DNA of 7,386 nt from Nitrosomonadales bacterium (GTDB taxonomy: Bacteria > Pseudomonadota > Gammaproteobacteria > Burkholderiales > SG8-41), in the NCBI GenBank assembly GCA_009885185.1, contig VFLF01000668.1, forward strand, positions 1 through 7,386, written 5' to 3'. Positions 1 to 6,546 of this stretch are shown piece by piece. Numbering within the stretch: position 1 is the stretch's first letter; each line of letters opens with the position of its first letter. The translations under genes and the position numbers were made by a program. The notes beneath the pieces are model-generated. The model saw nothing but the letters and a program-made list of their open reading frames with translations. It was not told where the DNA came from and did no database searches.

Positions 1-839
1 ACGTCGCCCACCGCGTAAATGCTCGGGTCGTAGGTTTGCATGGTGTCGCTAACCACGATCCCGCGCGTGCAGTGTATGCCCGCCGCCCTGGCCAAATCAT
101 CATTGGGCTTGATACCCACCGCCATCACCACCAGATCAGCGGGGATTTCCTCGCCATCGGAAAAGCTCACTTTGCCGACACGTCCCCCGGCGTTACTCAG
201 GATGGCGGTGGTCTGCTTTTTGAGCATGAACCTCAGCCCTTTGTTTTCCAGTGATTTTTTCAGCATCTCGGCGGCGGTTTTATCCAACTGCCGTTCCATC
301 AGCCAATCGGCCAGATGCACCACGGTGACATCCATGCCGCGCAGTTTGAGACCGTTGGCCGCTTCCAGCCCGAGCAAGCCGCCGCCGATCACCACCGCGT
401 GCCGGTATTTGCCCGCGGCATCGATCATCGCATGGGTGTCGTGAATATCGCGGTACGTGATCACCCCCGGCAAATCCTTGCCGGGTATCGGCAATACAAA
501 CGGGTTGGAGCCGGTCGCCAGCAACAACCGGTCGTACGATGCCGTGCTGCCGTCGGCGGCAATCACCTTGCGCTCCACGCGGTCGATCCTCGTGATACGC
601 TGGTTCAGGTGCAACGTGATACCGTTCTTCACATACCAGTCGACATCATTGAGCATGATTTCCTGCAACGACATTTCGCCCGCCAGCACCGGCGACAGCA
701 GAATACGGTTGTAGTTGGCGTGCGGCTCCGCACCGAACACCGTGATGTCGTAAAGATCCGGCGACATCCTGATGATCTCTTCCAGCGTGCGCACCCCCGC
801 CATGCCGTTGCCCACCATCACCAGCTTCAATTTCTTCAC
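1..839 (-). CDS. nirB: Nitrite reductase [NAD(P)H] large subunit, N-terminal part (runs off the left edge)
   Basis: Assimilatory nitrite reductase uses NAD(P)H to reduce nitrite to ammonium through FAD, an Fe-S cluster and siroheme in the cytoplasm. Only 279 codons of a family normally above 800 residues are here, covering the FAD/NAD(P)H oxidoreductase module. Visible are the FAD-binding GNGMAG glycine motif (residues 10-15), the stretch FGAEPHANYNRILLSPVLAG (36-54) typical of NirB, the ATGSNP motif (108-113), the second Rossmann motif IGGGLLGLEAANG (151-163) for NAD(P)H, and YAVGDV at the cut end. The siroheme/Fe-S part lies outside the window. The start is GTG, overlapping the cobA stop by four bases (GTGA), with AAGGA seven bases upstream, which favours translational coupling. 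It is third in the nasA-cobA-nirB operon. A stand-alone NasB-type electron-transfer subunit is possible, because the C-terminal domains are not visible, but the sequence style is that of NirB. Confidence 0.9.
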   Translation of the reverse strand, partial: MKKLKLVMVGNGMAGVRTLEEIIRMSPDLYDITVFGAEPHANYNRILLSPVLAGEMSLQEIMLNDVDWYVKNGITLHLNQRITRIDRVERKVIAADGSTASYDRLLLATGSNPFVLPIPGKDLPGVITYRDIHDTHAMIDAAGKYRHAVVIGGGLLGLEAANGLKLRGMDVTVVHLADWLMERQLDKTAAEMLKKSLENKGLRFMLKKQTTAILSNAGGRVGKVSFSDGEEIPADLVVMAVGIKPNDDLARAAGIHCTRGIVVSDTMQTYDPSIYAVGD

Positions 840-1603
840 GCTGATTTCCTTGCGAGTTCTTCCGCCGTGCTGCGCATCGTGTGATGCGCCAGCGTCACCA
901 CCTTGCCCACCACCACCAGCGCAGGGCTTTGCAAACCCTCGCGCGCCACCGCGTCAACCACCCGGTCAAGACGGCTGATCACACTGCGCTGCGTGGGCAG
1001 CGTGCCGTTTTGCACCACCGCTACTGGCATCGCTGCGGACATGCCCGCCTCGCGTAAACCGCGGACGATGCCGGCAAGATTGGCAATGCCCATGTAAATC
1101 ACCAGTGTAGTACCGCTGCCGGCCAGCGCCTGCCAATCGGGTTGCACACCATCGCGGCTATTGCCCGTCACAAACGTGACACCGCGGCAGAACTCACGAT
1201 GCGTCACCGGTATGCCCAGTGCGGCCGGAACGCCTATACCCGCCGTGATGCCGCTGACAACCTCGACCGCCACGCCCGCGCGGCACAACGTTTGCACTTC
1301 CTCGCCGCCGCGCCCGAACACATAAGGATCGCCGCCTTTGACGCGCGCCACCGTCAGGCCCTGGCGCGCCAACTGCACCAGCTTGCGTTCAATGAAGGCC
1401 TGCGGCGTGGAACGGTGTCCGCCGCGCTTGCCCGCTTCGATCACGCGGGCATTCGGCTTCACAAAGCGCAACACCTCGCGATTCACCAGCGCATCGATCA
1501 GCACCACATCGGCCTCGCCCAGCGCGCGCACGGCTTTTAACGTGAGCAATTCCACGTCGCCCGGCCCCGCGCCAATCAGCCACACTTTTCCGGTCGTGCT
1601 CAT
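836..1603 (-). CDS. cobA: Uroporphyrinogen-III C-methyltransferase (SUMT)
   Basis: This enzyme transfers two methyl groups from S-adenosylmethionine to uroporphyrinogen III, giving precorrin-2, the branch point to siroheme and cobalamin. It has 255 residues, the usual length of a stand-alone SUMT. Family motifs are in order: IGAGPGD near the N-terminus (residues 10-16), VKGGDPYVFGRGGEE (88-102), VVSGITAG (115-122), PVTHRE (132-137) and TLVIYMG (166-172). It lacks the N-terminal dehydrogenase/ferrochelatase domain of CysG, so another protein must finish siroheme. It sits between nitrate reductase and nitrite reductase. Its ATG overlaps the nasA stop (ATGA), with AAGG seven bases upstream, and its TGA overlaps the nirB GTG. 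In this context its job is very likely siroheme supply for NirB. No oddities were seen in length or motifs. Confidence 0.95.
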   Translation of the reverse strand: MSTTGKVWLIGAGPGDVELLTLKAVRALGEADVVLIDALVNREVLRFVKPNARVIEAGKRGGHRSTPQAFIERKLVQLARQGLTVARVKGGDPYVFGRGGEEVQTLCRAGVAVEVVSGITAGIGVPAALGIPVTHREFCRGVTFVTGNSRDGVQPDWQALAGSGTTLVIYMGIANLAGIVRGLREAGMSAAMPVAVVQNGTLPTQRSVISRLDRVVDAVAREGLQSPALVVVGKVVTLAHHTMRSTAEELARKSA

Positions 1604-4344
1604 GCCGCAACCTTGATGTGATGGGCGTGACCGGCGCGATCAGCGTGATCCAGCAACAATTGCTTCACTGCGGGCAAGCACGAACCGCATGCCGTGCCGC
1701 ATTTAAGCCGGTCCTGCAGCGCCGGCAGCAGCGCGCCTGTCGCCGCTTCGGCGCGTATCTCCTGCTCGGACACGTCATGGCAGGCGCACACGACTCGCCC
1801 GCGGTTCAGCGTGCCGCGTGGCGCTACCGCCACCGGCGCCAGCAGCCAAGGGCGCACCGATTCGGCGGAACCGCCCAGCAAAATCAGGTTTTTTAGCCAG
1901 TCCTGGGCCGCGGTTTCACCGTACAGGCACACCCCCTGTACCCTACCGTTGTCGATGCGCGCTTTTTTTTCCACGCGGCGACTCGCGTCGACATAGCGCA
2001 TCGTGTGCTCTGCGTCCATGCCAAACAAGGTGTCGAGTTCGGTCAGCAGCGCATCTGGCACTGGCGCGGCGTTATAACCGCGAAGTTGAACCACACATGC
2101 CTCGCGCCCAGTCAATCCGGCTTGCGCGTGATCAAACTGCGCCAGCAGCGGCTGCAGCTCGGCCATCAGCCGCAACGCTTCGCCTTCGTTGCCTTCTTCA
2201 AAGCGGTGCATCGCCACCACCTGATACGGCAGATGGAGCTTTTCAACCTGCACGGCGGCATGTTTCAGTTCCGGTTGTTTGGAACTTGCGTCAAACGCCG
2301 GGATGGTGATCGCATTGGCGCCGCCGGAATTCATGTTGCGGCCGCCCCAGTGCATGGGCATGAACGTCTGGCCCGCGCGCTGTTCCTCGCTGGCCACGAC
2401 ACGCACGGTAAATTCGCCGCGGCGTGACGTCACGCGCACCAGGTCGCCCTCCGCGAGCTGCCGCACCGACATATCGCGCGCATGCATCGCAAGCAGCGGC
2501 GCTTCCGCATGATTGTGCAGCCGTGCGACGCGTCCGCTGCGGCTCATGCCGTGCCATTGGTCGCGCAGCCGTCCGGTGTTGAATTGCAGCGGGAAACGCG
2601 CGTCGGTTTTTTCCGCCGTGCCTTTGTGCAGAGTATTGACAAAGCGCGCGCGGCCCGAGGGCGTGGGAAACTTCCCGTCCCCGTACAGGCGCACCTTGCC
2701 CGCGCTCGCGCCCGCGGGAAACGGCCACTGCTGCGGCCCGCGTGACTCCAGCACGCTATACGTCAGGCCGCTGATATCGAGATCGCGTCCCTGCGTGGTG
2801 TCGCGATGCTCGTTGAACACGTCTTTCGCATGCGCATAGGCAAACAGGCGCGGCGCGTCGGCGTTGCCCAGTTTCTCACCCAGGCACAATGCAAAATCGC
2901 GGGCGATTTTCCAGTCCGCGCGCGCCTCGCCGGGCGGCGGCACGGCGCGGCGCACGCGCGAGATGCGCCGCTCGGAGTTGGTAACCGTGCCTTCCTTTTC
3001 GCCCCACGTGGCGGCGGGCAACAACACGTCGGCGTAAGCCGCGGTTTCGATGTTGGCAAAAGCGTCCTGCACCACCACCAGTTCCGCCTTGCGCAACGCT
3101 TCATGCACGCGCGTGACATCCGGCATCGAATGCGCCGGATTGGTACACGCGATCCACACCGCCTTGATCGTGCCCGCGTGTAGCGCATCAAAAAGTTCCA
3201 CCGCTGTTTTTCCCGGTGTTGCGGGCACATCCGCGACGCCCCACAACGCCGCGACCTCTGCACGGTGTGCCGCGTTCGAGAGGTCACGATGCGCCGACAA
3301 CAGATTCGCCATGCCGCCCACTTCACGTCCGCCCATCGCATTGGGCTGGCCAGTCAGTGAAAACGGTCCCGCGCCCGGCCGCCCGATCTGCCGCGTTGCC
3401 AGATGCAGGTTAATCAGCGCGGCGTTGTTGTGCGTGCCGTTGACCGACTGATTCAAACCCTGGCAATACAGCGACAGCGTTGCTTTTGCCTGAGCAAACA
3501 TCCTTGCGGCTTTCACGATATCCGCCGCCGGTACGCCGCAGATATCGCTGGCCGCGACAGGCACGTATTCGCGCACGGTTTGCCTCAAGGCGTCAAAACC
3601 CTCGGTGTGCACGGCGATGTAGGCGTTATCCACCCAGCCCTCGGACAGCATCACGTGCAACATGCTGTTGTAGAGCGCGATATCGCTGCCCGGCAAAATC
3701 GCCAGATGCAGATCGGCTTCACGCGCGGTGTCGGTGCGGCGCGGGTCCACGACTATGGTTTTGAGCGCCGGATTGCTGAGCCGCGCGGCCTCAATGCGGC
3801 GGTACAGTACCGGGTGCGCGTAGGCCGTATTCGATCCCGCAATGAACAGGCACGTCGCGTGATCGATGTCCTCGTAACACGCGGGCGGCGCGTCCGCGCC
3901 CAGCGTGGCCTTGTAGCCCGCCACGGCAGACGACATACACAGCCGCGAATTGGTATCGACGTTATTGGTGCCGATCAAACCCTTGGCGAGTTTGTTGAAC
4001 ACATAATAATCTTCCGTGAGCAATTGCCCGGAAATGTAGAAAGCCACGCTGTCGGGGCCGTGTTCGCGAATGATCGACGCGAATTTCTCAGCGGTGAAAT
4101 CCAGCGCACCGGCCCAATCCGTACGCGTGCGCGGCGCGGCACGATCTCGGCGCAGTTCAGGATACAGCGCGCGACCCGCCGCGCCCGCAGTCAGATGCAG
4201 CGTCGAACCCTTGGCGCAAAGGCGCCCGAAGTTAGCCGGATGCGCCGGGTCGCCGCGAACGCCCGTGATCTGCTCGCCGTCGCCGGCGATCAACACGCCG
4301 CAACCAACACCGCAGTAGGCACAAGTGGAGGCAATTTCTCGCAT
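1600..4344 (-). CDS. nasA: Assimilatory nitrate reductase catalytic subunit, molybdopterin type with C-terminal BFD-like [2Fe-2S] domain
   Basis: Cytoplasmic nitrate reductase reducing nitrate to nitrite at a Mo-bis-MGD centre. It has 914 residues. The N-terminal [4Fe-4S] motif is Cys8-x2-Cys11-x3-Cys15-x27-Cys43, followed by a conserved Lys45. Cys136 in SRLCMSSA is the likely molybdenum ligand. GQPNAMGGREVGGMANLLS, in the region of residues 330-350, is typical of the Nas/Nap group, and a molybdopterin-dinucleotide-binding domain follows from about residue 580 (FNTGRLRDQWHGMSRSGR). The last 60-odd residues carry Cys853-x-Cys855 and CGTACGSC (882-889), a BFD-like [2Fe-2S] domain as in Klebsiella-type NasA and absent from shorter cyanobacterial NarB. 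There is no Tat signal, which fits a cytoplasmic enzyme. The ATG is the only usable start: an in-frame stop lies upstream with no other start codon between, and a later start would lose the cysteines. No good Shine-Dalgarno is seen; AAGG is 16 bases away. First gene of the operon. Confidence 0.95.
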   Translation of the reverse strand: MREIASTCAYCGVGCGVLIAGDGEQITGVRGDPAHPANFGRLCAKGSTLHLTAGAAGRALYPELRRDRAAPRTRTDWAGALDFTAEKFASIIREHGPDSVAFYISGQLLTEDYYVFNKLAKGLIGTNNVDTNSRLCMSSAVAGYKATLGADAPPACYEDIDHATCLFIAGSNTAYAHPVLYRRIEAARLSNPALKTIVVDPRRTDTAREADLHLAILPGSDIALYNSMLHVMLSEGWVDNAYIAVHTEGFDALRQTVREYVPVAASDICGVPAADIVKAARMFAQAKATLSLYCQGLNQSVNGTHNNAALINLHLATRQIGRPGAGPFSLTGQPNAMGGREVGGMANLLSAHRDLSNAAHRAEVAALWGVADVPATPGKTAVELFDALHAGTIKAVWIACTNPAHSMPDVTRVHEALRKAELVVVQDAFANIETAAYADVLLPAATWGEKEGTVTNSERRISRVRRAVPPPGEARADWKIARDFALCLGEKLGNADAPRLFAYAHAKDVFNEHRDTTQGRDLDISGLTYSVLESRGPQQWPFPAGASAGKVRLYGDGKFPTPSGRARFVNTLHKGTAEKTDARFPLQFNTGRLRDQWHGMSRSGRVARLHNHAEAPLLAMHARDMSVRQLAEGDLVRVTSRRGEFTVRVVASEEQRAGQTFMPMHWGGRNMNSGGANAITIPAFDASSKQPELKHAAVQVEKLHLPYQVVAMHRFEEGNEGEALRLMAELQPLLAQFDHAQAGLTGREACVVQLRGYNAAPVPDALLTELDTLFGMDAEHTMRYVDASRRVEKKARIDNGRVQGVCLYGETAAQDWLKNLILLGGSAESVRPWLLAPVAVAPRGTLNRGRVVCACHDVSEQEIRAEAATGALLPALQDRLKCGTACGSCLPAVKQLLLDHADRAGHAHHIKVAA

Positions 4345-4370
4345 GGCACAGCAATAGCAACCTTTGTGCC
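4345..4370 (-). repeat. Inverted repeat abutting the nasA start codon
   Basis: Six-base perfect arms (GGCACA / TGTGCC) enclose 14 bases and end directly before the nasA ATG. One arm is also the -24 element of the sigma-54 promoter. The loop contains AAGG, the only Shine-Dalgarno-like bases near nasA. If transcription starts further upstream, the RNA hairpin would bring this AAGG close to the ATG or hide it. It may equally be a DNA operator or chance. Confidence 0.4.
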
Positions 4371-4371
4371 A
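4356..4371 (-). promoter_or_regulatory. Sigma-54 (RpoN) -24/-12 promoter for the nasA-cobA-nirB operon
   Basis: Read on the minus strand the site is TGGCAC-AAAGG-TTGCT, against the sigma-54 consensus TGGCACG-N4-TTGCW. GG and GC are separated by exactly ten bases and only the G after TGGCAC differs. Sigma-54 control of nitrate assimilation genes, together with NtrC, is established in Klebsiella. With GC at -13/-12 the transcript would start at about 4345, one base before the nasA ATG, so the mRNA would be leaderless or nearly so. The element quality is high; the odd spacing to the start codon is what keeps confidence moderate. Confidence 0.65.
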
Positions 4372-4382
4372 TCAAAAATAAT

Positions 4383-4405
4383 TGTTTCAAAACAGATACT
4401 TATCT
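4383..4405. promoter_or_regulatory. Two abutting inverted repeats in the AT-rich control region
   Basis: TGTTT-CA-AAACA (4383-4394) is followed, sharing one base, by AGATA-CT-TATCT (4394-4405). Each has perfect five-base arms around two bases. A further ACAGAT/ATCTGT pair spans 4392-4420. They lie between the sigma-54 element and the upstream TGGTG boxes, in the most AT-rich part of the divergent region. They could be operator sites for a dimeric regulator; I do not recognise the regulator. Confidence 0.35.
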
Positions 4406-4417
4406 TAATACCACATC

Positions 4418-4448
4418 TGTTGCCGCTCTTGTTTGGTGCGCGGCAACA
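4418..4448. repeat. Nine-base inverted repeat (hairpin) in the divergent control region
   Basis: TGTTGCCGC (4418-4426) and GCGGCAACA (4440-4448) are perfect complements around a 13-base loop. No T-run follows on either strand, so it is not an intrinsic terminator. It lies upstream of both divergent genes and could be an operator or form in the 5' leader of the DUF192 transcript. Confidence 0.5.
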
Positions 4449-4470
4449 AGGCGTGGTGTATGTTGGTGCG
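4434..4470. promoter_or_regulatory. Three helically phased TGGTG boxes, possible NtrC half-sites
   Basis: TGGTGCG at 4434-4440, TGGTGTA at 4454-4460 and TGGTGCG at 4464-4470 have start positions 20 and 10 bases apart, putting all three on one face of the helix. GGTGC is the half-site of the NtrC enhancer TGCACC-N5-GGTGCA. They would lie about 90 to 125 bases upstream of the predicted sigma-54 start for nasA, a normal enhancer distance. The partner half-sites are poor; the best full dyad, 4424-4440, matches 8 of 12 arm bases. Assignment to NtrC is inference. Confidence 0.3.
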
Positions 4471-4530
4471 TGTTAGTACGATGGCGCAGACGGTCAACGC
4501 TCACACTTGGTATGACGTTCAACACAGACC

Positions 4531-5001
4531 ATGAAAAAAAACCACGCTCTGAAATACTTACTCCCGCTGCTGCTGTCGGCGTTTACCGCGCTCGCCGCAC
4601 TCACCGCAAACGGCGCGCGCGCGCAAATGCCGGAAATCACCTTGACGATTGCCGGCCACAAACTCACCGCCGAAGTCGCCGCCACCAATCCGGAACGCAT
4701 GCAGGGACTGATGCACCGGCGCATGATGCCGGAGCATCGCGGCATGGTGTTCGTGTTCACCGACGTGGCGAAACACGCGATGTGGATGGAAAACACCTTC
4801 ATTCCGCTGTCGGTCGCGTTCGTCGACAGCGACGGCGTCATCACCAACATCGAAGACATGAAACCGCAGACCCGCGACGCGCATCCGGCGGTGAAGCCCG
4901 TGCGCTACGCGCTGGAAATGAACCTGGGCTGGTTCGCCAAGCGCGGCATCAAGGCCGGGGCGAAGGTGGAGGGGCTGGAGAAAGCGCCTGCGCCGAAGTG
5001 A
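4531..5001 (+). CDS. Exported DUF192 family protein
   Basis: A 156-residue protein of the DUF192 (UPF0127) family, whose biochemical role is not established as far as I know. The first 31 residues form a signal peptide: basic start MKKNHALK, a hydrophobic core of Leu/Ala, and a probable cleavage after ARA before Gln32, so the mature protein should be periplasmic. The family domain covers about residues 44-147, with ERMQGLMHRRMM (55-66), GMVFVF (71-76), the WMENTFIPLSVAFVD core (85-99), a Gly-Val-Ile-x-Asn-Ile-x-x-Met stretch (102-110) and ALEMNLGW (127-134). The tail KAPAPK is low complexity. The start ATG is the first in frame and begins the signal peptide; no convincing Shine-Dalgarno is visible. 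It is divergent from the nitrate operon and convergent with sodB, so it is probably a single-gene unit ending at the terminator near 5.08 kb. I infer no functional link to nitrate assimilation. Confidence 0.9.
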   Translation: MKKNHALKYLLPLLLSAFTALAALTANGARAQMPEITLTIAGHKLTAEVAATNPERMQGLMHRRMMPEHRGMVFVFTDVAKHAMWMENTFIPLSVAFVDSDGVITNIEDMKPQTRDAHPAVKPVRYALEMNLGWFAKRGIKAGAKVEGLEKAPAPK

Positions 5002-5071
5002 GGATTGAGGATTGAGCCGCAACCCCACTGCGCTGGGTCTTTACGCCTTCGCCCTCACGCCTCAAGCCTCA
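4999..5071. repeat. Heptamer repeat with fold-back partner after the DUF192 gene
   Basis: TGAGGAT occurs twice in tandem followed by TGAG (4999-5016); the first TGA is the stop codon. The partner CTCACGC-CTCAAGC-CTCA (5054-5071) is also built of sevens and pairs with it at 15 of 18 positions, enclosing 37 bases. The three TGAs (4999, 5006, 5013) fall in three different frames, so every frame is closed. It sits immediately before the bidirectional terminator. Confidence 0.6.
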
Positions 5072-5072
5072 C

Positions 5073-5102
5073 AAAAAAAACCCGGCAAAGCCGGGTTTTT
5101 TT
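5073..5102. terminator. Bidirectional intrinsic terminator between DUF192 gene and sodB
   Basis: Eight A, stem CCCGGC, loop AAA, stem GCCGGG, seven T. The perfect GC stem is flanked by A-run and T-run, so it works in both directions. It lies between the converging DUF192 gene (plus) and sodB (minus), whose stop codon is two bases beyond it. Confidence 0.93.
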
Positions 5103-5103
5103 A

Positions 5104-5682
5104 TCAAGCGAAGTTCTTTGCCACAAAATCCCAATTCACCAGATTCCAGAACGACTCGACATACTTCGGACGCACATTGCGATAGTCGATGTAGTAGGCG
5201 TGCTCCCACACGTCGCAGGTCAGCAGCGGCTTGTCGGCACCCGTCAGCGGCGTGCCTGCACCAGTAGTGGAGGCCAGGTCCAGCGAACCATCGGCCTTTT
5301 TTACCAGCCAGCCCCAGCCCGAGCCAAAGGTACCGATCGCCACTTTGGCGAACTCTTCCTTGAACTTGGCAAACGAGCCCCATTTTTTGTTGATCGCATC
5401 GGCCAGCGCGCCTTTGGGTTCGCCGCCGCCTTTGGGCGACAGACCCATCCAGTAGAAAGTGTGGTTCCACACCTGCGCGGCATTGTTGAACATGCCGCCG
5501 GAGGACTTCTTCACGATGTCCTCCAGACTCATGTTCTCGAACTCAGTACCCTTGATCAGGCCGTTGAGATTGGTGATGTACGTCTGATGATGCTTGCCGT
5601 AGTGAAACTCCAGCGTCTCTTTCGAAATATGCGGCGCCAGCGCGTCCAGCGCGTAGGGCAGCTCGGGCAATTTGTGTTCCAT
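5104..5682 (-). CDS. sodB: Superoxide dismutase, iron type
   Basis: It converts superoxide to oxygen and hydrogen peroxide in the cytoplasm. It has 192 residues, the normal FeSOD length. All four metal ligands are present: His27 (EFHYGKHH), His74 (VWNHTFYW), Asp157 and His161 ([13 protein letters not shown]). Gln70, just before VWNH, is the active-site glutamine position of iron enzymes, and [11 protein letters not shown] and FGSGWGWLV match E. coli SodB, so iron rather than manganese is favoured. The longer frame reaches 5727, but the ATG at 5682 is chosen because GGAG lies seven bases upstream and the protein then begins [15 protein letters not shown] as in the family. It is probably its own transcript: a promoter candidate lies about 100 bases upstream and a terminator directly follows. 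There is no sign of an export signal. Confidence 0.96.
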   Translation of the reverse strand: MEHKLPELPYALDALAPHISKETLEFHYGKHHQTYITNLNGLIKGTEFENMSLEDIVKKSSGGMFNNAAQVWNHTFYWMGLSPKGGGEPKGALADAINKKWGSFAKFKEEFAKVAIGTFGSGWGWLVKKADGSLDLASTTGAGTPLTGADKPLLTCDVWEHAYYIDYRNVRPKYVESFWNLVNWDFVAKNFA

Positions 5683-5718
5683 GCGAATTCTCCGTAAAGC
5701 AGTTTGAAAATCTGGCGA

Positions 5719-5733
5719 GCCTGGCAAGCAGGC
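5719..5733 (-). repeat. Small hairpin in the sodB 5' leader
   Basis: Perfect five-base arms GCCTG / CAGGC around a five-base loop, within the predicted untranslated leader of sodB and about 25 bases before the Shine-Dalgarno. It may influence transcript stability or sRNA access; it may be chance. Confidence 0.3.
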
Positions 5734-5778
5734 GAATCGAAAACGAAAGGGGCAGAGATCAGCACCCGTTCAGGCGGA

Positions 5779-5808
5779 ATTGTAGTGCAAGCTACGTGCG
5801 CAACGGAA
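5779..5808 (-). promoter_or_regulatory. Candidate sigma-70 promoter for sodB
   Basis: On the minus strand a good -10 TACAAT (5784-5779) is preceded after 18 bases by a weak -35 TTCCGT (5808-5803). Transcription would start near 5771, giving a leader of roughly 90 bases. The -10 matches five of six consensus bases; the -35 is poor. I could not identify a Fur box. Confidence 0.4.
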
Positions 5809-5873
5809 ATCTTTAGCCGCACTGGGAGGGAGTTCTGTAACTGTATGTTTTTATTGACCTTATTACACCGATG

Positions 5874-6464
5874 TTAAAGGCCGCCATTACGTTGCGCCAC
5901 CATGCAGAACAGCATGGGAATCGACAACATCGTGTTGATACGAGATACCAGTCCTGCCAGTTTCGCCGCCGCGGCTTTTTCATCTGCTGGCACCGTGACA
6001 ATACCCAAAGCCTTTTTCTGATTCGGCCAAATAATGAACCAGACGTTGAAGGCCATGATCAACGCGAGCCACATGCCGATACCGATCGCCTGCAAACCCG
6101 GCGCCAGCGTAAACGCCTTGACCAGATAGCCCTTGCCTTGCATGCCGGCCAGCATCACGCCCAACACCACCGTCGCCAGCGCGGCCCAGCGAAACCAGAA
6201 CAAGGCCGCGGGCGCGATGACCTTGCCGATGGCCGGCTTGTGCTCATCGGGAATTTTCGGCATCGAGGGCGTCTGCACAAAATTGAAGTAATACAGCAGG
6301 CCGACCCACAGAATGCCCGCCATGATGTGCAGCCAGCGCATCACAAAGGCCCACCAAGCATGGTCGCCCAAACGAGCGCCGGCGCCCATCACCCACACCA
6401 GCAAGACCACCAACACCAGCCCTGCCAGTAGCGTTCTACCCAGCGATGAAAAGAAAGTTGCCAT
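5874..6464 (-). CDS. Short PuuD-like integral membrane protein (urate oxidase N-terminal domain family)
   Basis: A 196-residue inner-membrane protein with about five hydrophobic helices: residues 10-30, 37-62, 84-108, 122-147 and 174-190. Helix 2 has RWLHIMAGILWVGLLYYFNF, with His46 a plausible haem ligand; WFRWAAL (89-95), the helix-4 run AFNVWFIIWPNQKKALG and SRINTMLSIPMLFCMVA (174-190) resemble the membrane part of urate hydroxylase PuuD. Full PuuD is about twice as long and ends in a cytochrome c domain, which is missing here, and no purine genes lie nearby. A urate-hydroxylating role should therefore not be assumed; the short form may have another redox or structural role. The ATG has a strong Shine-Dalgarno, GGGAGGG, seven bases upstream. 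It is 82 bases downstream of pcm on the same strand, so co-transcription is possible; no clear intrinsic terminator follows it before sodB. Confidence 0.75.
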   Translation of the reverse strand: MATFFSSLGRTLLAGLVLVVLLVWVMGAGARLGDHAWWAFVMRWLHIMAGILWVGLLYYFNFVQTPSMPKIPDEHKPAIGKVIAPAALFWFRWAALATVVLGVMLAGMQGKGYLVKAFTLAPGLQAIGIGMWLALIMAFNVWFIIWPNQKKALGIVTVPADEKAAAAKLAGLVSRINTMLSIPMLFCMVAQRNGGL

Positions 6465-6546
6465 GACTACACCCTCCCGTGAATGGTTGTGTGGTTCCGC
6501 GTTGATCGTAGCATAGCGGCCATCACCGGCACGCGGATAACCGCGC

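Noticed and set aside
315..884. A 189-codon open frame on the plus strand
   Set aside because: Antisense to nirB, His/Arg-rich, no recognisable domain; nirB motifs account for the region.
4362..4375. A possible FNR box (TTGAT-N4-ATCAA) upstream of nasA
   Set aside because: Only the TTGAT half is present; the second half does not match.
3403..4476. A 357-codon open frame on the plus strand
   Set aside because: It lies almost wholly antisense to nasA, whose cofactor motifs are intact, and its His/Arg/Gln-rich translation is typical of an antisense shadow in high-GC DNA.
5683..5727. A 15-codon longer N-terminus for sodB
   Set aside because: The extra residues are not part of the family and the ATG at 5682 has a well-placed GGAG.
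5871..6431. A 186-codon open frame on the plus strand
   Set aside because: Antisense to the PuuD-like gene; the very His/Gln-rich translation is a mirror of the membrane-helix codons.
6532..6545. CGCGG-ATAA-CCGCG hairpin just after the pcm stop codon
   Set aside because: Five-base stem with no T-run on either strand; too weak to call a terminator.
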